Assembly (NCBI GenBank): GCA_022925895.1
Contig: JAKSYS010000020.1
Location: 124,001 to 188,000, forward strand
Source: Fragilaria crotonensis
Taxonomy: Eukaryota; Bacillariophyta; Fragilariophyceae; Fragilariales; Fragilariaceae
DNA: 64,000 bases
Direction: 5' to 3'
How positions within the stretch are numbered: the stretch's first letter is position 1; each line of letters opens with the position of its first letter. Shown here one piece after another: positions 22,111 to 33,442 of the stretch. The position numbers were made by a program, and so were the translations under genes. The notes below the pieces were generated by a model. It was not told where the DNA came from. It was given only the letters and a program-made list of their open reading frames with translations, and searched no databases.

Positions 22111-23494
22111 GTGCATATTATCCGGATGAAATTTGTACTTTATTGTACTTTTGTACTTTCAAAAGTACAAAACCCGGAACGTAAACCAGGAAACAATGTA
22201 CTTTTGTTTCCGGGTTTAGTACTTTCAAAAGTACAAAAAGACAATAACATTTTCAATAACATTTTCGATGTTAGGCGAACCCGGATTGTACTTTTTGTAC
22301 TTTTTGCATTATTTGGGGTGTGTCGGTTGAATGAGGTGGCGACGTGGTTGTTCGGATGTAATACTCTGCAAGCTCCAACTACTATTTCAACACCAAAAAC
22401 TGTGCATCATGTCTATTTGTATTAGAGTGGTTAACAACCTCACCTTTCACGTCTGACTCACGTTTGACTCTTTTGTTGCTATTGCGCAATTGATCATCAT
22501 TTTGGTGGAGTCATGGCAGCTGTCGTGATTCATTCTCGTCAAACTTGTTTTTTTGTTGTTGCCATCATTAACGCATGCGATGATCATCATTCTCGTTTGC
22601 GTTCGCGTCTTTGTTCCCGTTTTATTTCTCATTCGCTCTCATTCTTGTTCTGGTCATTGAGCTGTAGTCCTTAACACTATCAATCAATTGTCGGATTTCA
22701 TATGATAGATTTTTGTCTTCTTTGTCAAACTGTCTTTACCTGTGTCAATTGTCATTTTTCTTTTGCCATCAAGTTGTTGCCATCATTGTTGTCATTGCCG
22801 TTGTATCAATCAATTTTTGTTGTTGTTCTTGAGTCACCTCTTTCTTCGACACATTCAATCAATTGATGTGTCGTTGCCATTGTCCAAAGGGACTGCCTCC
22901 CTCATCATTTGACGGGTCCACTCAATTCGAAAATTCGAATAACAACAAGCGGTATGCCCGTAAATTTTTTGTGTAGACCCTACTTCTTGCTTTGTATTTA
23001 GACTCTTGCACATAGTACCTAGATTTGTGTTTAGGACTGTTGCCTTTTATTAACACTAATTGTGAAGTAAAATTGTATTTTATTTAGATTCTAAGAATTT
23101 TATAATTACTATTTTCCAACTACCATGAACACCCCGTAATCGATAAGTAAACCGTGTTTCTTCTATGAAGCTCGTGTTATGAGAGCTTGTTTAGTTTCAA
23201 TCCATCAGCTTGTGGTAAAGTAGCCTTTTATTTACATTCACAATGATTACGTAATTATTTTGTACCATCTTCCACGTAGATATCCACTTCGTAAGTAACC
23301 GCACTATGGTAGCAAGACGACGGGGAGGGATTTTGGATGAACCCCAAAACGTCTTTCATTATGAAATTGCAAAAGTCAAAATTTCATTTTGGTGCTTCGG
23401 GGTATGACCCATTGTACTTTTTGTACTTTGTACTTTGTCCTTCGAAAGTACTAAGTACAAAAAGTACAAATTTCATCCGGATAATATGGACCCC
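22111..23494. mobile_element. TA-flanked non-autonomous element with ATATTATCCGGATGAAAT inverted ends
   Basis: The left end (22,111-~22,160) and right end (~23,445-23,494) are inverted copies: CATATTATCCGGATGAAA followed by GTACTTT repeats. Direct TA dinucleotides flank both ends (22109-22110, 23495-23496), as in Tc1/mariner-type insertions, though the left tip is a little shorter than the right. Next to the ends are AAAGTAC/GTACTTT palindromes; the centre is TTG/CAT-rich without coding sequence. The superfamily is not certain. Confidence 0.65.
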
Positions 23495-23496
23495 TA

Positions 23497-24477
23497 GTCA
23501 ATATATGAGATTTGTAATATTGGCACAAATGTATGCGATATTCTACTACCTAGTAGTAGAGAAATGAAAATTTGTGATATAGTAATAAACAAAGCTGTAT
23601 ATACAGTGTCATTGAACTGTTTTGTGAGTGGCTGAAAAATGCTCGATATTGCAATTTTCCAAGTGGTTTCTCTCCACAGTTTCCTATTTCCAACCCACCC
23701 ACCCGGGGTTTTGTATTCGGAGTTGAAGATGATGAATACAGATTCCAATCTCTTCACCTCAAGGATCGGGATCGTTGGCGCAATCATATGATGGTGAAGT
23801 CGGAACAGTGGCTATCACACACCATCCAGGTGTTTTCCTCCCTATTAGGAGATGATGCTGGTGCTACCATACGATGACTTTGGTCTGGATGCAGCACCAT
23901 CACTCTAGGGAATCAGGAGAAAACCCTTTTCTTTAGTTCAGGCCTACTAGGGTTCCTGGAGTCTATGCTTTTGGTTACTAGCATGACCCGCCCTATGGAC
24001 GGACTATCATGGGTGCACAGTAACACTGTGCTGCTCCTGTACCCCCCAATTGTGCGTCCAACTTATGCTACCAACATAAGTCAGGAGGACTTGAGTCTCC
24101 CTGGTGTCCGAATGTACATTTTAAAGACAACGGTCGGTTCTTGTTTTTAAAGTAGTACTGCTCCTATGAAATAATCATAATAAACGTTTGGTTTTATATG
24201 GTTAACATGGAGCTACCTTATCACCTAATCTCAACATTATTGTGGAGAAATCCAGGTACCTGGTACTCCGGATTCCGAATGTGCAGTTGTACTCCAGAGT
24301 CCAGAGCAGTGCATCACTCTTAGGACTGAAATCCTGGCCGTGGCCGTCCGGCCAAAAAAAAGGCTGGCCGTCCGCTGCTAGCCGCCCGCAGCTCCAGTCG
24401 GTGGATTGAAACCGCTCTGGAAAAAACCCTAACCCTAAACATCATTTCTAGTCTTTGGTAGTGCTGCTGCACACAGG
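23497..24477. other. Spacer between mobile elements
   Basis: No gene recognised. A short telomere-like run CCCTAACCCTAAAC lies at about 24,426-24,440, and a CGGCC-rich patch at about 24,340-24,400. Confidence 0.5.
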
Positions 24478-24479
24478 TA

Positions 24480-25951
24480 CCACCTAAAAATGGCTTAGAG
24501 CCATTAAAAAAATTTGAGCCGTTAAATGGTGTAATTTTCTTTACCTCTACATAAGGCCAATCCTTATCTTGCGACGAAACACCATTACCAAAATGCGATT
24601 TAATAGAAACCTAATAAAATCGCACGTCATTTTCGTTCTTGCGATTTTGTTACCCTTACCGTAAACTGTAACGAAAACGTTATTCGAAGTAGTCAAAACG
24701 GAATCTTGGTTTACTGCTTCGTCCAGATCGGACATAGCATGACATGTCGCACGTCACGTACGAGTGCGACAAATCCAAATCATCAGCAAATGACGACTCC
24801 GGCACCTTTTTCAACACGCAACCATCGGCAGTGCTGTCGTCTTGTTAACGAGGACGCGGGAGTAGCTACTGATGAATCATAGTAAAAGCAAAGCAGAGGA
24901 GGCCGTAGAATTGTCATTACAAACGAGGTTGTACAGTGTAGAGTTGTTCTGTCTTACCGGCACTAGCTAGTCGTATTAGTATGTACTCCACTACTGTAGT
25001 CTGCAAGAACTCTGTCAGCCAATCAGCAACCTTCATTTTTAGGTGTCGCGAGGGATCATGGAATTTTAGTGCACTGAGGTCCATTTCGGTCGGCCAACCG
25101 AAATTAACTTAATTTCGGTTGCGAATAGGTTATGATTACAGAGACAACCAAAATGGCACAAGCTTCATAACCCGTTAGGGACAAAAGGGGGCCCATGGTA
25201 AGGGTTGATTTTCCTGACAACCAAAACCAAAATGACCCAAGACTCGTTTTGGTTTTGGTTTTGGTGGCAAGATAAGGATTGGCCTAAAAGGACCTCAATA
25301 TCAATTGAATTGCTACTACACATATGGCAATGACGCTCGCTGCAATGTGGAGCTACGTTCATTTGCTGTCCAAAAAGTAAATTTTGGATGACAGTGTAAT
25401 GATAATCACACTGGAAGTTGGTACTTGTACCTCGGAAATTTTGGACCTCCCGAATTTTACACCATGGAGCCGGGCCTCCAATTTTGCATTGCATACAACG
25501 CAGTACTCCGTCAAGCGCATGCGAGAAATATCGATGCCATTTTCGGGAAATAAATTTCACATGTAGAACCTGTTCGCACGGGACTGGTTCGTGGTACCTC
25601 CTCCAAATCAATACCGGTGCACTGCGTACAATCAGCGTAGCAGTACCTGGGAATGGGGTGAAATTTTTGTCGAATGGTGTAAAATTATTCAACGGATGAA
25701 CATTGAAAACTATGAGAGTATATATAGAATCAATAAATTGCTTGGAGCCACTAAAAACAAAAATGAAGCTTCCAAAATCATCGACAACTTAATCAATTCT
25801 TTCTCCAGTGCACAAATGATTAAACCATATGATACCTAAAAGCATTATCTAAAATGTTACGTGTGAAGTGAAATAGATTCAACAGATTTTCATTTTGATA
25901 TTTTTAGTCCAACATGATGTAATTTAGTGGCTCTAAGCCATTTTTAGGTGG
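24480..25951. mobile_element. TA-flanked MITE, family with CCACCTAAAAATGGC ends (copy A), interrupted by another MITE
   Basis: The ends CCACCTAAAAATGGCTTAG and the matching complement CTAAGCCATTTTTAGGTGG are flanked by TA (24478-24479, 25952-25953). The right half contains blocks shared with the element at 60,366-60,928 (an ACTTMATCAATTCTT block, a TTTTTAGTCCA block near the right end, and a GGGGTGAAA block), so both are one family. A second MITE (24,555-25,284) sits inside; without it the element is about 740 bp. No coding sequence. Confidence 0.72.
24555..25284. mobile_element. TAA-flanked MITE (Harbinger-like), copy 1
   Basis: Inverted ends GGCCAATCCTTATCTTGC / GCAAGATAAGGATTGGCC are flanked by TAA on both sides (24552-24554, 25285-25287). 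The 730 bp are highly similar throughout to the copy at 33,443-34,205, which fixes the boundaries independently. It contains GGTTTTGGTTTTGG repeats near the right end and no coding sequence. It is inserted in copy A of another MITE. Confidence 0.82.
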
Positions 25952-25953
25952 TA

Positions 25954-27419
25954 CCAGTACTGCAAAACGGGTGTGAGTGATAATTTGCAAATGTTTTACT
26001 GTAGGTTTTCTCTTCATTTTTTCAATAAGGACACGGAACTCATTGTGCGCTAGCAGTCTTCATAAAGAATTTGCGGTTGTAATGCGAGACAATTATGCAA
26101 TGATTTGTTCTTGGTAACCCATTTTGCACGATGAAGTAGTCTAGATTCAAACCACACAACAACCATTCAGATGCAGCTTTTAGCCCACGATCCACGTCCC
26201 AGCACATGATGACATGGAACCTTGTCACATTCCCACCAAGGATCCCACCAAAGACCCGCTCATTGATGAAGGCAGTCAGATCAGGGACAAGACAGGGCGG
26301 CAGTGTTTGCTCTGACCTAAAGAATGTGAGAAGATCTCAACAAGAATATTGTCACAGTGTCTCATTGATGTATGGAAGACACCAAGAATACATGCCTTTC
26401 ATCTGATCTTGATGCCAGGAGGCTTGTGGTGTCATCATGACTGGTATATGTGTTGTTATGGCCTGCAGCACTTGTTGTTGGCACCATTAGTACTAATTGG
26501 TGAAGCGTGAGTTATCATCATTCAAAGTGTATCATGGCAGAACTATGATACACAACATGAGTATGCAGTATGCAGTATGCAGTATGCATCCATATTAGAT
26601 AGGCTGGGATCCATTTGTTAGGGGTAAGTAGCTAGGGTTGGACATTGTTCCAACAATGCATCACAAGCACCAAGCCAGTGAGTCAAGATGACATCCCTTT
26701 AGGTGGTCTTTCATAGATTATGACAAGTGTTTCTGTACTCTGCTTCTGAGACTCACCACTAATGATGATTATGTACTTTGTTTCAGCATTGACGAATTAT
26801 TTGTCACCACCAAGTCCCAAGTAGAAATGTACACCGGTACATTGGACTACCTCCTCCTTTCTGTCTATTATGTGGACATTTTTATATTTCTTCCACTTTC
26901 CTTGTTATAATTCATACCTCATACCCAAAATCCTTCCAAGCACTTGATTTTTGGTAGATATAATGCTGGCCGCAACCGCCCGGCCGACCTGCATAAACGC
27001 TGTCGCCTGTCGCGCGGTACTTGTAGCTGGCAGCTGGCCGATGCTTATATTTCTGGTCGTGGCCGCAATGGCGGCTATCGGCCGGGCGGCCACGACCACG
27101 GTCAGGCTGAGGCCAGCCGATGTCATACACCTCCAGGGACATCCGGAATTCCGGGTTAACCCAAACATTTCAAGTTTTTGGGAATACGAGTGATTCTTGT
27201 TGGGAGCATGGCGGAACCCGTACAGAAGTACTGTACTGCCAGGCAGAGTTCCTACGAATTGTTTTGTCCCAAAATAAATCTTAGGCACAGACACCTGAAC
27301 AAAAAAAATAATGTCGTTAACGGGATTTGTGGATATTTATAACGATCATATAACGCCATAATATGATGGAAGGCGCCAATATTCCTTCTGCGCCGGCCGG
27401 CCGCAAGCTCAAGTTTGGA
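25954..27419. other. Spacer with GC-rich island
   Basis: No gene recognised. A 7-bp tandem repeat CAGTATG (four copies) lies at about 26,563-26,590. A GC-rich stretch with repeated GGCCG words lies at about 26,965-27,125, and a GCGCCGGCCGGCCG patch at about 27,390. Both stand out from the AT-rich surroundings. Confidence 0.5.
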
Positions 27420-27785
27420 TGTATGGACATCGCTCTGAACACAATTTCCATTGAACCGATTTCGATGAACCAGATTTCCGATGAACCGATTATGATGAAC
27501 CAGATTTTTAATGAAACGATTTTGATGAACCAGATTTTTAATGAACACGGTTTAATGAACCTGATTTCTTAAGAATACAGTTATTGAACCGGGACTCCTT
27601 ATGACCAAAGAAATGAATCGGGATTCTTAATTAACCGAAGAAAATAACCGTATTCTAAATGACCGAAAAAATGAATCGGGATTCTTAATGAACCGGAAAA
27701 ATGAACCGGGATACTTAATGAACCGGAACAATGAACCGGGATTCTTTATGAACCGAAATAATGAACCAGGATTTTTATTGAACTT
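27420..27785 (+). repeat. Degenerate 30-bp (2 x 15) tandem repeat, ATGAACCGG-type
   Basis: Repeated ATGAACCGGGATTCTTA-like units with a 30-bp period and a 15-bp half period. The array stays open in frame over parts and reads as 10-residue units such as MNRNNEPGFF. It is bounded by GCGCCGGCCG-type GC-rich words on both sides (about 27,390 and 27,795). This is probably a minisatellite; coding is not supported. Confidence 0.7.
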
Positions 27786-28572
27786 TTTGCCGTTGCGCGC
27801 CGGCCGACCGATGAATCAACAGTTACGCGCCTGCCTAGCTCTTCGCGCGCCAGCCTACATTCTAATGATTCATAATTTAAGTAACCGTTTTCCATTGATT
27901 GATTTCAAATACTGTTCGTGTTTGTATATGTCTATAACGTTCTTTGTCAGCGTGTCTGTTCTATCTTCCATCCAAATGTGATGCATTATTTTTCGAGCTC
28001 TTTTCTAGTTCTAATATTTTGGTCATTTGATTGCATTGCTCCATAATTATGTCCTCCAGAAGTCCTCGACCACCCGGTTTTCCGGATGTCCCAGAATATT
28101 TCTGGTACTAGTACCTGGTAGAACGTACTTGTACCTGTGACATATTGTAATCGGAGATCGGAGTAGCAAGGTAGAGTGTACTGTGTACTGTATGTATGTC
28201 ATGCCAGAGTGAGATCTCCGAGTTGCGAGTACTTTCGGATTGGACCGTTGCACGGACAAACCAACAGCGTAATGCCAGTTTTGCCAAGGCGAGAGGCGTT
28301 GATTTTTACATACATAAAGTATATATACTGTAGTGTATTATAACGTAGCACCAGTATGATATAATATATAGGTTGCTGCCCATATGTAGGGACGAGTCGT
28401 CATCTTCTCGACTCCTTTTCCGGAGTTCTAGTACAGAGTACAGAGTAGATGGTACTACCAACTACCAACGCGTTGTGATTCTTGGTCATTGCTGTTGTTA
28501 TCGACGCAAGCCGTCACTCTGTGCTCAAAAACACGCTTCAATAGCAGCTGCTTGGATCTAAACACAAACAGC
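27786..28572. other. Spacer upstream of the ArfGAP gene
   Basis: GTAC-rich spacer (about 28,080-28,250) and AT-rich promoter side. No gene seen. Confidence 0.5.
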
Positions 28573-29789
28573 ATGAACCCAACATCTGGGAACTTCAAGG
28601 ACGATGGAACCATCACGGCAGCTGGAAAGGGCGCCGTTTGTATCCCAACAGCAGACCGTAACCAACAGTTTCGCAAACTCAAGGCAATGAGAGAAAATCA
28701 GACTTGTTTCGATTGCCCAAACACAAGACCGACGTGGGCGAGTGTAACATACGGTATGTTGGTGCCTTGCTTATGTAGAAAATTGCAATGCATGAGTGCG
28801 GAATTGTGTCCGAGCCCAAATTGCCTTCGTCGGCATTTGTCAATACGGAATACTCACTCATTTGCGCCATGTCCATGATCACGCCAGGTGTCTTTTTGTG
28901 TTTGGACTGCTCTTCATCTCACAGATCTATGGGGGTCCATCTGACGTTCGTTCGCTCAGTTGATCTAGACGAGTGGACACAACGTCAGATGGATTGCATG
29001 TCCTTGGGAGGCAATGGCAATGCCAGAGAATTTTTCAGGAAACATGGATTTTCCGATCTGTACGGAGCTAAGGCAGAGAAGAAGTACAAGAGCAAGGCTG
29101 CTATTGCGTATAAAGCAGAACTACAAAAGTTGGTTGATGCTGCAGCGGCGAAGAGAGGAGAGGCTGCCGAAACTACTGGTCCTACAGTTGTCGGGAATCT
29201 TTTGGAGAATTTGGAACTCAAGGAGAAGCAGGACGAGCAGCAACTTGCGCGCTTGAAGCTAGAAGAAGCTAAAGCGGGATCAAAAGATGTTTCACATGGT
29301 GTATTGGCGCCATCTGCCAAGCTCGCCTCCGCTATGCCCGGCGCGTCAAAACTCACTGTCCCATCCGGTGGTATGCTTCGCAAACCAGCAACGTCCTCAG
29401 GCGCAAACTTTTTGATGAAGAAACCATCCACATCTATCAACAAACTGAGAGTGAACAAGCTATCAATCAACCTTCCATCCAACGGCACAAAGGACGATGA
29501 CTTCGAAGATATCGAAGCCACTCAGAAGTCTGCTGCGAGCGCCATCGAAGAGAAGAAGCAGATTGCTGTTGACAAAGCCATGGCTAAAACGGTTCAAACG
29601 GAGCTCGAAGTGGAATCGACCACCACCAATGGTGCCTCTGGTCCGGTTGCTCCAGTTCCTGTGGTGGCTTCGCCCGTTCTCCCCACCCCTATTTCATTGA
29701 AAAGTCCGGAATCGCCGAAGAAGGCAACGATGGAAGACAATGTGTCGAAATTGCGAGCAATGAACGAGGGCTTCTTTTCGCAGTTCTAG
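28573..29789 (+). CDS. ArfGAP2/3 (Glo3)-type Arf GTPase-activating protein; exons 28573-28753 and 28888-29789
   Basis: Stimulates GTP hydrolysis on Arf1 at the Golgi and so governs COPI coat release. The 134-bp intron (GTATGT ... CCAG) splits a Gly codon; splicing gives [20 protein letters not shown]. The zinc finger is C-x2-C-x16-C-x2-C (CFDC ... CLDC), and the Arg finger is in SSHRSMG. The rest of the ArfGAP fold follows (FVRSVDLDEWTQRQMDCM, GGNGNAREFFRKHG). After residue ~170 the chain is a coiled-coil, Ala/Lys/Ser-rich tail with SPESPKK and an aromatic end FFSQF, like the regulatory tails of ArfGAP2/3. It is 360 residues long. The first ATG upstream of the conserved region is used. The upstream spacer is GTAC-rich. 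Confidence 0.92.
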
Positions 29790-30563
29790 TGTACATCGTA
29801 CATCTCATCTCAATCGTTTAACTAGAAAACGGGCCACGTACCTGCATATTTCGTTTTTTTGATTCGTTAGGCGGTTCCTCGGATCTTATACGCCAGGTGT
29901 TCTAGCGTGTTTGGCCTCACCCAAACAAACTGACGATTCACCGTTACCAGGTGTCAAATCTTAAGGGGGGAGCAATGGTTGGGATGACTTGATGACTGAT
30001 CACAGTCGGTTGTAAGTGAAGCCATCAGTACGTGTACTGCTACGTCAGACTTCAGATTATTTGAATGTGTTGCTTTGTGTTTTGTGTGGAATCCACCAGG
30101 TATGATACAAGTACAGTATGTACTTGTGATGCCTGGCACTATGTCATACTACTAGTAGGTATCATATGTACAAGTATTGTGCATTCCATGCATAATGCAT
30201 ACCGATTCGAGGGTCTACTACGTACGACAGTACTACTATGTACTACATAGAGAGACTACTACTAGCTAGTAGAGTAGGGTTGTCGAGGTCATACAGTTCG
30301 AAAATAGCACCCACAGCAAACCACGCACCACACACCACACCCAATCCCACCATCCCACCACCCACCGCCACGCAAGCCACGAACCCCGCGATCCCCCACC
30401 TGTCCTCCACACGCTTGAGGTAAGCTGTACTTCCATTACTATTCAGCGCTCCTACGAGACGAGGCGACACGCCGACACGCCTCGTGACTGCTGACCTGCG
30501 AGGCGAGTAGAAACAAAATTAGGGTTTGTATTTGATTTGGGGTAGATCGTTTCAACTCTCACA
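29790..30563. other. Spacer between the ArfGAP gene and a plastid-protein gene
   Basis: GTAC-rich, then a C-rich CCACC/CACACC patch (30,310-30,410). The complement of that patch reads as a hydrophobic Gly/Val/Ala-rich frame without ATG (30,243-30,470); this is not supported as a gene. Confidence 0.45.
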
Positions 30564-31487
30564 ATGAAGATAATCTTTCTCGTCATTATACCCATCTGCA
30601 TAGGAAGCTGCTATGCGTTCGCTCCGATTCGTGCCAAACACCCGACACGTGCCAGACCCGGCATCTTCGAGTTGGGCGCCTCAGACTTTTCTCGCATCGA
30701 AGGAAACCAGCGAGAACCAAACGCGCAGGATATCGCCATCATGGACGAAATGATCAGAAAAATGTCAGATGCGAAGCCTTACGAGCTTCCGAGTGCTGTC
30801 AAACGAGCTTTCCGTATTTGCTCCAGCCCCAGATTCTTCCTGCGTATTGCTGAGTTGTGCGACCTCGAAGAAGATGACAGCGAAAAGGACAAGTTGTCGG
30901 CCTTAGCTACCAACCTGGCAGTTACCGTTGAGACTGTTGTAGCTACCACCAAGGAGCAGCTCGACGAGCGCGCAAAGGATGTAGAGGAAGTTGTCAAGGC
31001 AGCCTCAGAACCAGACTCTGGAGAGTTTCTTGTTCCGCTCGCGACGGAGAGGGTCGAAGCAATGAGAGCGTCCTTGAAGTCGCTGGAGCCCTTCAAATTG
31101 GACGAGAACTTCCTTGCTACTGTTGATGCGTGGATTGTCAAAAGCCACCAAGATGGTATGGATGGCATGGTGACTATTCTACAAAAGCTCCTTCAACAGT
31201 ATGCTGGACTTCAAGTTTCAAGAGCTCGGGCTATGCAACAGAAGGCAAATAACTCTCCAGCGTCAGTCTTACTGGAGAGCCTCTTTGCTTCAGACCCAGA
31301 TTTCTGGGAGTCGAAAATTCTTGATGGGTTGAATGACGGCGTCACAAGCTCGGGTCTCGTGGCAGAGATTCAACGGACTATGGAAACGGTTATTCTTGCG
31401 CTTGAAAATGGATCTATGGCACAGCGAATCCAGGCAGAATATTTGAAGGAACTGGTCACACGAGCAGAGGCTTTGCAAAAAAGCTGA
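30564..31487 (+). CDS. Plastid-targeted protein of unknown function, helical
   Basis: 307 residues, one exon. The N terminus MKIIFLVIIPICIGSCYAFAP is a signal peptide ending in a YAFAP motif, the diatom plastid signal, followed by a short Arg-rich transit-like stretch. The mature part is almost wholly helical and charged. It has an ordered block around residues 65-110 (PSAVKRAFRICSSPRFFLRIAELCDLEED), a central EVVKAASEPDSGEFLVPL segment and a C-terminal coiled-coil-like stretch. No cofactor, zinc or membrane motif was seen, so it is probably a soluble stromal protein. I do not recognise the family with confidence. The start is the only ATG that gives the signal peptide. Confidence 0.85.
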   Translation: MKIIFLVIIPICIGSCYAFAPIRAKHPTRARPGIFELGASDFSRIEGNQREPNAQDIAIMDEMIRKMSDAKPYELPSAVKRAFRICSSPRFFLRIAELCDLEEDDSEKDKLSALATNLAVTVETVVATTKEQLDERAKDVEEVVKAASEPDSGEFLVPLATERVEAMRASLKSLEPFKLDENFLATVDAWIVKSHQDGMDGMVTILQKLLQQYAGLQVSRARAMQQKANNSPASVLLESLFASDPDFWESKILDGLNDGVTSSGLVAEIQRTMETVILALENGSMAQRIQAEYLKELVTRAEALQKS

Positions 31488-32161
31488 GGAAGATTACAAA
31501 GGTAAAATGTGCTGTGCTACAGTGCTAACGAGTAAAGTCCAGCGATTGATACAGATTTCCTCGCATCGAACAACTAGTAGGTCTCCGTGTAGGCTACGAT
31601 TAAAGTGAAACATAGGGAATGGACCCCAATGGCAATTTTTTTTGTGGCCACGAGGTATTGAAGTAATCATGCCCTTCATTTATGTAGTGGCCAGGCGCGA
31701 GCCAATATGTATGTACCAAGCACTTGGCTACTAGAAGAGCGAGGATTGCTCTAACTCTGGAGACCCTGGGAAGTGAAGGAGGAGGGGTGACATATTCCAC
31801 CAGAGTGTTGACAGCTTTTTTGGCCGTAGGGAGCGTTCGAGTGTATGGTTGTGCGGAAGGATTCGCCGTCCGTCACCTACCGCCGAGCTTACACCAAGCT
31901 ACTTTTTCTCAAACCAATGCCCTCAAGGCGGTGTATAAATAAGCTCTATTTGTATCCTTATGCGTTCGATTTCCGCACGTTTCTGAGCGGTTTAAGGCAT
32001 TCCAAGGATTGTTGGAAGGTGAAATGTAGAATAATTGGGAAACCCAAACTCAAAAGGAAATATACTTCAGTTGACTTGGGGTGTAGGGATGCAATCAACA
32101 CCCAGAGTAGATACACTCGTATCGCTGCAAACACTGCTCCCGCCCTTCACTTTCAGGTGAT
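31488..32161. other. 3' flank, no gene seen
   Basis: No gene or repeat recognised. Confidence 0.4.
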
Positions 32162-32664
32162 TCACCACCATCCCGGATAGGGGGCTAGGTCCATACCGAA
32201 CTGATTAACATAGTCGTTACCAGGAACCAGCAGATCTTCACTTAATTCGGTCAAGGTAAGCGAAGGTGGACCTGCACAGCCTCGTCGCTGCCACTTCTCC
32301 GCAAAACTCTTTTTTGCCATTAAGTCCAGCGTATGCGACGACAGCGCTGAAACATCGTCTATTGATAATACTTGTTTTCCTCTAGGTTTCTCTAGGTCGG
32401 CAGCCAAGAATTCTGGAATCTCGACCAGTTCCTCTGATTTGCGCAATGATGGGGACCTGTGCCGTGTAGATCTTCGCTGTGCATCAGGATCTGCCGTATG
32501 CCCACCATTGCAAACTGAACTTGTATTGAATACTAGGGATGCAACATTCGCAACGCCGCTGCAAGATCCAAAAAATCATCTGAACGAATGATTGCTGACG
32601 CCCACTACCTTGCCACTGAGGTTCATCCCAATCGGAATGGCTTTCAGCGTAATTTGAAGGAGTC
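32162..32664 (-). pseudogene. Possible gene remnant on the minus strand
   Basis: A protein-like frame without its own ATG runs from about 32,560 down to 32,162, including residues such as IPEFLAADLEKPRGKQVLS and SFAEKWQRRGCAGPPSLTL. Just upstream an ATG at 32,664 opens a short frame (MTPSNYAESHSDWDEPQWQ) that ends at a GTAG donor-like site, and a TTGCAG acceptor follows 46 bases later. The simple splice does not join these two frames in phase. It may be a decayed or misread small gene. No family was recognised, so this entry is weak. Confidence 0.28.
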
Positions 32665-33439
32665 ATGTTGTGAATCTTCCCACCTCTCAGTCCGACAATG
32701 TTTCAAGGGTTGCCCTGCGCCTGCAGAGGTTTGAAGATATCAACGTATTGGTTCGAGATGTTGACTTGTGTTCTTCTCAACAGTTCGAAGTGTCGGCTCA
32801 AACAAAAATGAACGCAAGCATTCGGAGGTGAACACCTGGTACAGTACCAGGTACCAGTGCGTCTATGTATGTATACCTGTGGTCTGTGGATACCTCGGTT
32901 ATGTATCATGTGATACAGTATTGGTGGGTTGAATTGGATGAAAACTCAATTTTTGAAGGCATATGTACATTACAATGCACATATATCTAGATACTGCCGT
33001 TCCGACTTCTACATATTCTTTTATCATTTTTGTTTAGATTACCTGGTTCTGATTCGCTCCCAAATCGACATACTGGAGTGGCATAGAAAGTAATCCGTAT
33101 GAAGCACAATACGCCAGTATACGGTTTTCGCTATGATATGATATATCATATACGAGTATATATAACTAGTGGGTACGCTGTACCTGGTACCTCACATTTG
33201 ATCGGAGTGTCTACTACAGGAAACTGAACGTACAGTACCCCAAACTGGTCGTACTCCGTACGACTGCTTTTTCCCCCCTACAGTATGCAGTACCATGGTA
33301 CCAACGTAGGAAACTTCATGATGTACCAGTACCAGGCCCCAGTATTGCAGTTCATCGCACGGTATATTTTATATTTTACAGTAGTAGCATTTGTCAAGCA
33401 ACCTGTTCACAGCAAATTCAATGAGTATTCCATCCAGTA
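32665..33439. other. GTAC-rich spacer
   Basis: Dense GTACCAGGTACC-type words at about 32,840-32,870 and 33,170-33,360, and AT palindromes (TATATCATATACGAGTATATA) around 33,137-33,162. No gene seen. Confidence 0.5.
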
Positions 33440-33442
33440 TAA

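Noticed and set aside
25165-25692. Long minus-strand frame across the MITE edge
   Set aside because: It starts in host spacer and runs into repeated MITE sequence shared with 34,086-34,200; no domain.
30243-30470. Hydrophobic minus-strand frame (Gly/Val/Ala-rich, two possible helices)
   Set aside because: No ATG, lies over a CCACC-rich low-complexity patch, and no clear splice structure; faint likeness to thylakoid CAAD/CURT proteins is not enough.
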